Positions 1-6,709 of a DNA stretch of 8,542 bases are shown here, in pieces. The stretch is from Cytophagaceae bacterium (lineage in GTDB: Bacteria > Bacteroidota > Bacteroidia > Cytophagales > Spirosomataceae), in the NCBI GenBank assembly GCA_947471105.1, contig CANIYB010000087.1:1-8542 (forward strand). The letters run 5' to 3'. Both the position numbers and the translations under genes were made by a program. The notes under the pieces were generated by a model. It saw nothing but the letters and a program-made list of their open reading frames with translations. It was not told the DNA's origin and ran no database searches. Numbering within the stretch: the stretch's first letter is position 1; every line of letters starts with the position of its first letter.

Positions 1-1541
1 AAGATATACAATAATACAGATGCTATTCCTGCCATTAATACAAATAGCATAAAGAAATCATAAAGATTTTTTATTTCCATGCCTAAAAAGCTTGGAAATT
101 GGCCTGTTGCAATTGCATTTACAGGTGGTAATAAAGCTCCTAAAGTTCCTGCTAGTGCATATCCAGCCGCATTGGCTAAAAACCAAACCCCCATTAATAA
201 TGAAGAAAAACGTTTAGGGGCAAGCTTAGCCACTAAAGATAATCCGATAGGGGAAAGGCATAATTCACCCATCGTATGAAATAAGTACATAATGAATAAC
301 CACACTACGCCCAGTTTTTGAGAACCTAAATCTTTTACTTGAAATGCAATAATTAGATATCCTAGTGCCAATAACATTAGTCCAATGGCCTGCTTTGCAG
401 GAGAATTAGGCTCAATACCTCTTTTTTGCATCCATATCCAAAACCAGCTAAACGGAAAGGCCAATAAAATAATGAAAAAAGAATTAGCGTTTTGAACGGA
501 ACTAGGTGGCAATTCAATCCCAAAGAAATTTAAATCAGTTTGTTGGTCCGCAATAAATGTCAAAGATGAACCTGCCTGCTCATAAGCTGACCAAAAGAAA
601 ATGACAAAAAATGAAATGATGTACATGACATAAATTCTCTGACGTTCTACGCTCGTCAAAGTTTTGTCTGTCATGATTAAAAATGCTAAACTAATTCCAG
701 CGGAATATATGACTGGATAAACCCAATCTTTGATCGGATTTGGTATTTCTGTCAGAAACAAATAATGGAATAGATAGACTAATAACGAAAAAATTACTAC
801 AGTAAGGCCAATAGATTTTGTTGTAAAATCTGCTTTTTCAGACTCTTGGTCGGCTTCCTGTGCTTTATTGAAATCAGGTGCTAGGCCAACAGGCATGCCA
901 TCTGGCTTTAGTAAATATTTATTTTTCAAAAAATAAAAGGTGATTGTTCCAATCATCATCGCGCCGCCAGCAGCTAAAAAGCCCCATTTAAACGCATCTA
1001 GATTTCTTACTCCATCAACTTTTACATCGCCTAACCATGGACATATCATCATTCCCAATAATGCTCCTGTATTAATACCCATATAAAAGATAGTAAATGC
1101 AGCATCTAGCCGACTATCGCCTTTGGCATATAATTGACCTACCATGGAAGAAATGTTAGGCTTAAAAAATCCATTTCCCAGGATTAAAAATAATAAACCT
1201 GACCACATGAATAAATTTGCTGTTTCAACTCCCTCAAGAAACGTACTCGCTGATCCAAAAAGTAAAAGTTGGCCTACAGCCATCGTAATACCACCCAAAA
1301 TAATGCAATTCCGATTTCCTAAATATCGATCTGACACATATCCACCCAACATCGTAGTTAGGTAGCTTAACCCTAAAAATCCGCCATAAATGATGGATGC
1401 TTCGTTTTGCTTATAGGCTAGGGCATTGACTAAAAATAAAGAAAGTAAGGCACGCATCCCATAAAAATTGAAGCGCTCCCACATTTCCGTACTATATAGT
1501 ACATAAAGCCCTTTAGGATGCGAAGAAGTATTTTGATTCAT
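1..1541 (-). CDS. POT/PTR2-family proton-coupled peptide transporter (MFS), 3' end cut by window edge
   Basis: Inner-membrane major facilitator protein of the proton-dependent oligopeptide transporter family, expected to import di- and tripeptides using the proton gradient. The frame is open from ATG at 1541 to the left edge, giving 513 codons with no stop, so only a C-terminal tail is missing. It is strongly hydrophobic throughout. Family signatures are intact: ExxERF at residues 19-24 (E19, E22, R23) followed by Y27-G28 and R30; GGYVSDRYLG at 67-75; GNGFFKPN at 122-129 with the conserved lysine K127; FYMGINTGALL at 152-162; and the E-Q-A-G-S-S motif of the C-terminal half beginning at E321. 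A polar cytoplasmic-type linker near residues 215-240 separates the two halves, as in bacterial POTs. The start fits because the TM1 motif follows after 18 residues. It is transcribed divergently from parA. Exact peptide specificity cannot be told from sequence. Confidence 0.93.
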   Translation of the reverse strand, partial: MNQNTSSHPKGLYVLYSTEMWERFNFYGMRALLSLFLVNALAYKQNEASIIYGGFLGLSYLTTMLGGYVSDRYLGNRNCIILGGITMAVGQLLLFGSASTFLEGVETANLFMWSGLLFLILGNGFFKPNISSMVGQLYAKGDSRLDAAFTIFYMGINTGALLGMMICPWLGDVKVDGVRNLDAFKWGFLAAGGAMMIGTITFYFLKNKYLLKPDGMPVGLAPDFNKAQEADQESEKADFTTKSIGLTVVIFSLLVYLFHYLFLTEIPNPIKDWVYPVIYSAGISLAFLIMTDKTLTSVERQRIYVMYIISFFVIFFWSAYEQAGSSLTFIADQQTDLNFFGIELPPSSVQNANSFFIILLAFPFSWFWIWMQKRGIEPNSPAKQAIGLMLLALGYLIIAFQVKDLGSQKLGVVWLFIMYLFHTMGELCLSPIGLSLVAKLAPKRFSSLLMGVWFLANAAGYALAGTLGALLPPVNAIATGQFPSFLGMEIKNLYDFFMLFVLMAGIASVLLYI

Positions 1542-1715
1542 AGTTGACTGGTCGATTTTGATGACAATATAGCTAGATAATTTAGTTTTTATATTTTTTT
1601 AATCTCAAATTTAATTTTAAATATTGATTTTATTGGGCTGGAATTTAATCAAAGATGTGAAACCTTTTTTGTAATATTGTTGATTGGATTAGTCAAAAGA
1701 AAAATTTAGATTTTT
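1542..1715. promoter_or_regulatory. Divergent intergenic region between the peptide transporter and parA
   Basis: This 174-nt, very AT-rich stretch must hold the promoters for both the leftward transporter gene and the rightward parA operon. No tRNA, small ORF or convincing structured RNA is visible. For the parA direction the best match to the Bacteroidota -7 element TAnnTTTG is TAATATTG at 1672-1679 (one mismatch), but there is no TTG box at the expected distance upstream, so this is weak. A short inverted repeat, ATTTAA-TT-TTAAAT, lies at 1609-1622; in such AT-rich sequence it may be chance. No Shine-Dalgarno-like sequence precedes parA. Confidence 0.55.
1606..1613 (-). promoter_or_regulatory. 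Candidate Bacteroidota -7 element for the peptide transporter gene
   Basis: Read on the minus strand, TAAATTTG matches the Bacteroidota primary sigma factor -7 consensus TAnnTTTG exactly. Transcription would begin a few bases below 1606 and give a leader of roughly 55-60 nt before the ATG at 1541. No TTTG-type -33 box is present 19-21 nt upstream, and the surrounding DNA is AT-rich, so a chance match is quite possible. Confidence 0.3.
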
Positions 1716-2495
1716 ATGGGTAAAGTCATAGCAATAGCGAATCAAAAGGGTGGGGTAGGTAAAACAACTACTGCTATTAATTTAGCAGCTAGTCTAGCTG
1801 CTTTAGATTTAAAAACATTGCTAATTGATGCGGATCCCCAAGCAAACTCAACTTCTGGTTTAGGTTTTAATCCCAAGGAGATTTCCCAAAGTATTTATGA
1901 ATGCATGGTTGGGATTTCGTTGGTAAAAGACAGTATAATGCCCACAGAAGTTCCGTTTTTGGATATCATTCCTTCGCACATTGATTTAGTAGGTGCTGAA
2001 ATTGAAATGATTAATCTGACAAATCGGGAGGGTAAAATGAAAGAAGCTTTGAAGGAAATTAAAGAAGACTATGATTTTATCATCATGGATTGTTCCCCTT
2101 CGCTTGGATTAATTACGATTAATAGCTTAACAGCAGCTGATTCGGTGATTATTCCTGTTCAATGTGAATATTATGCTTTGGAAGGTTTGGGAAAGCTTTT
2201 AAATACAATTAAGATTATACAAAGTCGTTTAAATACTCAATTGTTAATCGAGGGAATTTTGTTGACCATGTATGATTTGAGGTTACGTTTATCGAATCAA
2301 GTGGTTAATGAGGTCAATTCTCATTTTAAAAATATGGTTTTCGAGACGATTATACCTAGAAATATTCGTTTGTCGGAGTCTCCGAGTTATGGGATTCCAG
2401 CCATTTTGCATGATGCAGAAAGTAAAGGAGCTATTAGTTATTTAAATCTCGCTAAAGAAATTGTGCGAAAAAATGGTCTTTTATTGGAGATTTAA
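1716..2495 (+). CDS. parA: ParA/Soj chromosome-partitioning ATPase
   Basis: Walker-type ATPase that, with ParB, segregates the replication origin: ATP-bound dimers coat the nucleoid and ParB triggers their hydrolysis and release. The 259-residue protein has the deviant Walker A motif KGGVGKTTT at residues 11-19 (signature lysine K11, P-loop lysine K16), the A' motif around D38-A-D-P-Q at 38-42, and Walker B in the hydrophobic run ending at D125 (Y119 to G131). The later motif P-V-Q-C-E-Y-Y-A-L-E-G-L near residue 155 is typical of the Soj group. It starts directly at the ATPase fold with no N-terminal helix-turn-helix, so it resembles short chromosomal Soj proteins (about 250 residues) rather than plasmid type Ia ParA. 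It is the first gene of the operon, and parB follows after 11 nt. Confidence 0.96.
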   Translation: MGKVIAIANQKGGVGKTTTAINLAASLAALDLKTLLIDADPQANSTSGLGFNPKEISQSIYECMVGISLVKDSIMPTEVPFLDIIPSHIDLVGAEIEMINLTNREGKMKEALKEIKEDYDFIIMDCSPSLGLITINSLTAADSVIIPVQCEYYALEGLGKLLNTIKIIQSRLNTQLLIEGILLTMYDLRLRLSNQVVNEVNSHFKNMVFETIIPRNIRLSESPSYGIPAILHDAESKGAISYLNLAKEIVRKNGLLLEI

Positions 2496-2506
2496 TTTTT
2501 AATGTA

Positions 2507-3424
2507 ATGAGTAAACAAGAGTCAAATTTGAAGAAGAGAACTGGATTAGGTAGGGGATTAGGGGCATTATTGGAAGATTCCGATAAGCTACAAGCCAAAG
2601 GTTTGCACGCCTCTGATTATGCTGGAAGTCTTGATTCTGTTAATTTGATGGAGGAAATTGCGCTGGATTGCATAGAGACAAATCCATTTCAACCTCGTGA
2701 GCATTTTGAAGTAGAGGCATTAAATGATTTAGCTGAGTCCATTAGAGTTCAAGGGATTATTCAGCCGATCACGGTTAGAAAAATTGCTCCACGCAAATTC
2801 CAATTAATCTCTGGGGAAAGAAGATTTCAGGCTTCAAAAATAGCCGGTTTGACTCGAATTCCAGCCTATGTGCGTATGGCGGATGACCAACAAATGATTG
2901 AGTTGGCCCTCATTGAAAATATTCAAAGAGAAAATTTAAATGCCATTGAGATTGCCCTTTCTTATAAAAGATTGATGGAGGAGTGTCATTTAAAGCAGGA
3001 GGATTTGGGAGCTCGGGTAGGAAAAAATAGATCCACGGTAACGAATTATATTCGGTTACTTAAATTACCGGCACATATTCAAATTGCGATTCGTGATAAT
3101 AAAATATCCATGGGGCACGCTCGGTCGTTAATCTCTTTAGAAAATACGGAGATTCAAAATGCCCTATTCTTAAAAACGATTTCAGAAGAATGGTCGGTGA
3201 GGAAATTGGAGGACGCTGTTAGGCAATCTTCTCATACGGAAGTCAACCCAGTCGATAGGTCAGAGGTTAAAGTGGACCAACTACGTTCCTGGCAAGCTAA
3301 TTTATCTACCTTGTTTAAATTACCTGTCAGTTTAAAAATGAATGACGATGGTAAGGGTGAATTGAAGGTGTCATTTAAGTCTAAAGAGGAACTTGAAAAG
3401 TTGATTTCTTTTGTTCAAAAATAG
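2507..3424 (+). CDS. parB: ParB/Spo0J chromosome-partitioning CTPase and DNA clamp
   Basis: Binds parS sites near the origin, closes into a CTP-dependent sliding clamp and stimulates ParA. The 305 residues show the parts in order: a ParA-interacting N-terminal segment with GLGRGLGALL at 13-22; the ParB nuclease-like/CTP-binding domain from about residue 50 with NPFQPR at 59-64, the stretch L75-A-E-S-I to V90, GERRFQA at 103-109 and ENIQREN at 137-143; a helix-turn-helix near 165-190 (L-G-A-R-V-G-K-N-R-S-T-V); and a C-terminal dimerisation region to residue 305. The CTP box usually reads GERRxRA; here the last arginine is Q108. Just before the start the sequence reads ATGTAATG, so an ATG-TAA minimal frame at 2502-2507 overlaps the true ATG at 2507; this may be chance. 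No Shine-Dalgarno sequence is visible. Confidence 0.96.
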   Translation: MSKQESNLKKRTGLGRGLGALLEDSDKLQAKGLHASDYAGSLDSVNLMEEIALDCIETNPFQPREHFEVEALNDLAESIRVQGIIQPITVRKIAPRKFQLISGERRFQASKIAGLTRIPAYVRMADDQQMIELALIENIQRENLNAIEIALSYKRLMEECHLKQEDLGARVGKNRSTVTNYIRLLKLPAHIQIAIRDNKISMGHARSLISLENTEIQNALFLKTISEEWSVRKLEDAVRQSSHTEVNPVDRSEVKVDQLRSWQANLSTLFKLPVSLKMNDDGKGELKVSFKSKEELEKLISFVQK

Positions 3425-3428
3425 CCTA

Positions 3429-4061
3429 ATGAGGTTTAAATTACATTTTCATGCATTTATCATAAGCATATTTTTTTCAATAAATATGCAAGGAAATGTA
3501 GTGGATACGACTGCTATCAAAATCGATTCTGCGGCATTAAAATCAATTAAAAAAAATAAAATAATTCCAAGGGTTAGTACTTTGCACTCATTGATGGTTC
3601 CTGGTTGGGGTCAAATCAATAATCGACAGTATTGGAAATTGCCTTTGGTTGCCGGTGCATTTATCACGTTAGGGTTAATTGCCAATTACAATCATGTGCG
3701 GTACATGAAGTACAGGGATTATTATTACATTGTTTCACCTCATACGGAAGATCCTACTTATGTTCCACCATCTACCGTCGCAGTTCCTTATGAAGATGGG
3801 GTGATCAGAGATTTGGATGTGAATCAATTAAAGCGTTTGAATGACGGATTTAGGAGAAATAGAGATTACACTTATATAGGCATTGTAGTGGCGTGGGCAT
3901 TTAATGTGGTTGATGCCAACGTAAGCGCCCATTTAAAGACTTTTGATGTATCTGATGATATAAGTTTAAAGATTAAACCTAATTTTGAATTTGATCCTAT
4001 TTCAAAAGGAATGTTTTCTAGTGTATCTTTGACTTTTAATTTTAAAAATCGATTGCGATGA
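3429..4061 (+). CDS. DUF5683 domain-containing membrane protein
   Basis: Function unknown. The protein has 210 residues from the ATG at 3429. The frame stays open upstream to an ATG at 3411, which would overlap parB by 14 nt; I prefer 3429 because translation then begins with a signal-like sequence (M-R-F-K-L-H-F, then a hydrophobic run to about residue 19) just after the parB stop. DUF5683 features are clear: a small hydrophobic domain starting H53-S-L-M-V-P-G-W-G-Q-I-N-N-R-Q-Y-W-K, a membrane segment at about 71-88, a charged and tyrosine-rich segment (Y92 to Y100), and a second membrane segment near 149-162 followed by V161-D-A-N-V-S-A-H-L and F172-D-V-S. The tail (about 178-207) has alternating polar and hydrophobic residues. 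The stop overlaps the dapB start by 4 nt (ATGA). DUF5683 genes commonly sit between parB and dapB in Bacteroidota, so an envelope role tied to growth is a guess from context only. Confidence 0.87.
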   Translation: MRFKLHFHAFIISIFFSINMQGNVVDTTAIKIDSAALKSIKKNKIIPRVSTLHSLMVPGWGQINNRQYWKLPLVAGAFITLGLIANYNHVRYMKYRDYYYIVSPHTEDPTYVPPSTVAVPYEDGVIRDLDVNQLKRLNDGFRRNRDYTYIGIVVAWAFNVVDANVSAHLKTFDVSDDISLKIKPNFEFDPISKGMFSSVSLTFNFKNRLR

Positions 4062-4771
4062 GGATAGTTTTAATTGGTTACGGAAAAATGGGGAAGGAGA
4101 TTGAGCGCATAGCGATGGACCGTGGGCATCAAATAGTTTCCAAAATAGATATTGAAAACCCGGACGATTTAATTTCTTTAACGAATAAAGAAGTCGATGT
4201 CGCCATTGAGTTTTCAAATCCTATTTCTGCATTTTCAAATATCATGAAGTGCATTGAGAAACAAATTCCTATCGTTTGTGGGACCACAGGTTGGTTAGAG
4301 AAAAAAGCTGAAGTGGAAAAAGCGACTCAATCATTTGATTCAACTTTTTTTTACGCGTCTAATTATTCAATAGGAGTTAATTTGTTTTTCAAATTGAATA
4401 AGCAATTGGCAAAATTAATGCAACCGCATGCTGGATATGATATTTATACGAATGAAATCCATCATGTAGAGAAAAAAGACTCGCCAAGTGGGACAGCCAT
4501 CACGATTGCCGAAGGAATCATGAGTCAATATTCGAATAAGACAAAATGGGTTAATAATGAAATTCCTGGAGCTGATGAAATTGCTATTTGGTCTCAGAGA
4601 GAATCCACTAAACCAGGAACTCATACCGTAAAATACATTTCTAAAGTAGATCAAATTGAAGTTACCCATGAGGCATTTACTCGTGAGGGTTTTGCATTGG
4701 GTGCTGTGATCGCTGCTGAATGGATTTTAGGCAAAAAAGGTGTTTTAGGAATGGACGATATGTTAAATTAA
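4058..4771 (+). CDS. dapB: 4-hydroxy-tetrahydrodipicolinate reductase
   Basis: Cytoplasmic NAD(P)H-dependent enzyme of the diaminopimelate pathway. It reduces the DapA product to tetrahydrodipicolinate, the precursor of meso-diaminopimelate for peptidoglycan and of lysine. The 237 residues contain the nucleotide-binding glycine motif GYGKMG at 7-12, GTTGW at 75-79, Y99-A-S-N-Y-S-I-G-V-N, and the active-site signature E133-I-H-H-V-E-K-K-D-S-P-S-G-T-A, with catalytic H135 and K139 by comparison with the E. coli enzyme (H159/K163) and the substrate-binding SGTA at 144-147. P186-G-T-H-T-V and G211-F-A-L-G-A-V close the fold. The protein is shorter than E. coli DapB (about 273 residues), as is usual in Bacteroidota. 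It starts within the DUF5683 stop codon (ATGA) and its TAA overlaps the next ATG by one base, so translation is probably coupled on both sides. Confidence 0.96.
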   Translation: MRIVLIGYGKMGKEIERIAMDRGHQIVSKIDIENPDDLISLTNKEVDVAIEFSNPISAFSNIMKCIEKQIPIVCGTTGWLEKKAEVEKATQSFDSTFFYASNYSIGVNLFFKLNKQLAKLMQPHAGYDIYTNEIHHVEKKDSPSGTAITIAEGIMSQYSNKTKWVNNEIPGADEIAIWSQRESTKPGTHTVKYISKVDQIEVTHEAFTREGFALGAVIAAEWILGKKGVLGMDDMLN

Positions 4772-5559
4772 TGAAGATGTTGAAATTAGATCAATTGAAA
4801 TCGGATTTAAAGGAAAATGGAGTCATTGTTATTCCAGGTTTTTTCGAGCGCAAATTAATTGAGGACATTCAATTAGCCGCTAAGCATATTTTCCAAATTC
4901 AATTTGATCATTTAGGTATAAAGGGGGATTATTTATCTCAAATGACCCAATTGTTTCAAAATCATTTAGACACTTTTATTAGTTGCGGCAAGTTGATTCA
5001 AACGGGATTAGTTGAATTATATCAATTATCCGTGAACCCTGATTTGATTGAATTAGTTAAAAATTTGGGTTTATCGAAGCCTTTGATGTGCACTAGGCCC
5101 ATGTTGTTTTTTAATCATCCCAACCTTGCCATGTCAGAGCATTTCTATAAAACGCCATTGCATCAAGATTGGGTTTCCATGTTGGCTTCCCAAGACTCAA
5201 TTGTTGTTTGGTTTCCTTTAATTGATTTGGAAATTGGACATGGACCTGTCATATTTTACCCAGGGTCTCATAAATTGGGACCACTGACGGATAGATTAGA
5301 AAATGGTTTTGCTGAAGTGCCATTTGATCGAACTAAGTATCCTAAATTACAACCTGAAGTGAATATGGGGGATATTGTTATTTTTTCCACTTTGTTAGTT
5401 CATGAATCAGGAGTTATCACCAACAATGAAATCAGGTGGTCGTCTCATTTACGGTATACCAATATGGAAGATGTTGATTTTATAGAAAGAGGTTTTCCTT
5501 CTCCTTACATAAATAAGCCATCACAAGAGTTAATAGATAAGTATTTACATAAAAAATAA
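4771..5559 (+). CDS. Phytanoyl-CoA dioxygenase (PhyH)-family Fe(II)/2-oxoglutarate oxygenase
   Basis: Predicted non-haem iron oxygenase that couples decarboxylation of 2-oxoglutarate to hydroxylation of an unknown substrate. The 262-residue protein shows the PhyH layout: N-terminal L10-K-S-D-L-K-E-N-G-V-I-V-I-P-G-F-F, where a helix leads into the first core strand; the iron-binding HxD motif at H131-Q-D133; the strand region V146-W-F-P-L-I-D and G158-P-V-I-F-Y-P-G-S-H; and the distal iron ligand H211 in L-L-V-H-E-S-G. R222, 11 residues beyond it, is the likely 2-oxoglutarate carboxylate binder. The frame is open upstream to ATG 4720, but that would run 52 nt into dapB; ATG 4771 (TAATG junction with dapB) gives a normal N terminus. 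lepB begins one base after the stop region. All facial-triad residues are present, so it should be active. Related enzymes act on lipids, amino acids or secondary metabolites, and nothing here selects among them. Confidence 0.87.
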   Translation: MKMLKLDQLKSDLKENGVIVIPGFFERKLIEDIQLAAKHIFQIQFDHLGIKGDYLSQMTQLFQNHLDTFISCGKLIQTGLVELYQLSVNPDLIELVKNLGLSKPLMCTRPMLFFNHPNLAMSEHFYKTPLHQDWVSMLASQDSIVVWFPLIDLEIGHGPVIFYPGSHKLGPLTDRLENGFAEVPFDRTKYPKLQPEVNMGDIVIFSTLLVHESGVITNNEIRWSSHLRYTNMEDVDFIERGFPSPYINKPSQELIDKYLHKK

Positions 5560-5560
5560 T

Positions 5561-6709
5561 ATGATGAATTCCAAAGACGCAAAAAAACCTACGCAAAAAT
5601 CAGCCTTTAGAGAATGGCTGGATTCTGTTTTATTTGCTGTAGTCGCGGCTACCCTTATTCGCTTTTTCCTTTTTGAAGCCTATACGATTCCTACTCCATC
5701 CATGGAAAGTTCGTTGATGGTCGGTGATTTTTTGTTTGTTAGTAAAATGCATTACGGGGTACGCACACCCAAAACTCCTTTGCAATTGCCTTTAACACAT
5801 CAAAAAATATGGTTTACTAATATACCTTCTTATTTACGTTGGTTGAATTTGCCAACCTTCCGTTTGCCTGGCTTCACCGAGGTTAAAAAAGGGGATGCCG
5901 TTGTTTTTAATGCACCTAATTGGGAAGACGATGGAGATGCTCCATTAGATTTGCGTACTTTTTATGTAAAAAGGTGTGTCGCTACACCAGGGGATGTTAT
6001 TGAAGTTCGGAACCAACAGGTATTTATCAATAATAAGGCCATGGAAAATCCCGAAAGAATGCAGCATCCTGTATTCATGAAGACGAAGGAAACATTAGAA
6101 GAAAGTTTTTTTGATCAATTTGGTATTCGTAATTCACCTGATGCAAGTTTTGATTCTGCAGATTGGTTGCCTTTGGCTGACTCATTAAACCAATTAGTTG
6201 GATATAAATTGAATACATCTTTAAGTAAGATTTCAGAAATTTCTAAATCATCGTTTAAAAAGACTTTTGATTATGATTCATTTAAAGATGTGAAAGGGCA
6301 AGCATTTGAAGCTATTTTTCCACATGATACTACGCAGTTCAAATGGAATAGAGATTGGTTTGGACCTTTACAAATTCCGGCAAAAGGTTGGACTGTCACT
6401 TTAGATGCCAAAAATGTCAAATTATACCAAGAAGCTATTCAGAAGTATGAAGGAAACGATGGCATAACGATCGAAGGAGACAAAATTTTACAAAATGGAA
6501 AAGTATTGAATAGCTATACTTTTAAACAAGATTATTATTTTATGATGGGTGATAATCGCCACAATTCAGCTGATTCTCGGTTTTGGGGATTTGTTCCAGC
6601 CGATCATATCGTAGGGAAAGCCGTATTTGTTTGGATGTCATTAGATCCTAACAAAGGTCTTTTCTCTGGTAAAATTCGTTGGAATCGTATCTTCCGTTTT
6701 GTGAATTAG
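5561..6709 (+). CDS. lepB: Signal peptidase I
   Basis: Inner-membrane serine protease with a Ser-Lys dyad that cleaves signal peptides from exported proteins on the periplasmic face. The protein has 382 residues, or 381 if the second of two consecutive ATGs (5564) is used. A cytoplasmic basic stretch precedes one membrane segment at about 21-39. Catalytic S47 lies in I43-P-T-P-S-M-E-S-S-L and is followed by G55-D-F-L-F-V-S-K. Box C is G111-D-A-V-V-F. The general base K137 lies in F134-Y-V-K-R-C-V-A-T-P-G-D, and box E is G330-D-N-R-H-N-S-A-D-S-R-F-W-G. Between the lysine box and box E lies an insert of roughly 130 residues (about 165-300), much longer than in Bacillus-type enzymes; large inserts here are common in Bacteroidota LepB. 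It is the last gene of the parA operon, and its stop overlaps the convergent rlmI-like gene by 4 nt. Confidence 0.95.
   Translation: MMNSKDAKKPTQKSAFREWLDSVLFAVVAATLIRFFLFEAYTIPTPSMESSLMVGDFLFVSKMHYGVRTPKTPLQLPLTHQKIWFTNIPSYLRWLNLPTFRLPGFTEVKKGDAVVFNAPNWEDDGDAPLDLRTFYVKRCVATPGDVIEVRNQQVFINNKAMENPERMQHPVFMKTKETLEESFFDQFGIRNSPDASFDSADWLPLADSLNQLVGYKLNTSLSKISEISKSSFKKTFDYDSFKDVKGQAFEAIFPHDTTQFKWNRDWFGPLQIPAKGWTVTLDAKNVKLYQEAIQKYEGNDGITIEGDKILQNGKVLNSYTFKQDYYFMMGDNRHNSADSRFWGFVPADHIVGKAVFVWMSLDPNKGLFSGKIRWNRIFRFVN

Noticed and set aside
79..279. Open frame of 66 codons on the plus strand
   Set aside because: It lies antisense inside the peptide transporter gene, whose frame carries clear POT motifs; the short protein has no recognisable features.
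1144..1365. Open frame of 73 codons on the plus strand
   Set aside because: It is antisense to the conserved GNGFFKPN and GGYVSDRYLG motif region of the transporter and looks like a shadow frame.
2156..2171. parS-like sequence TGTTCAATGTGAATAT inside parA
   Set aside because: It matches the parS consensus at only about 10 of 16 positions and is not palindromic.
4002..4217. Open frame of 71 codons on the minus strand
   Set aside because: It runs antisense across the DUF5683-dapB junction, both of which are well supported.
4415..4669. Open frame of 84 codons on the minus strand
   Set aside because: It is antisense to the dapB active-site region and has no family features.
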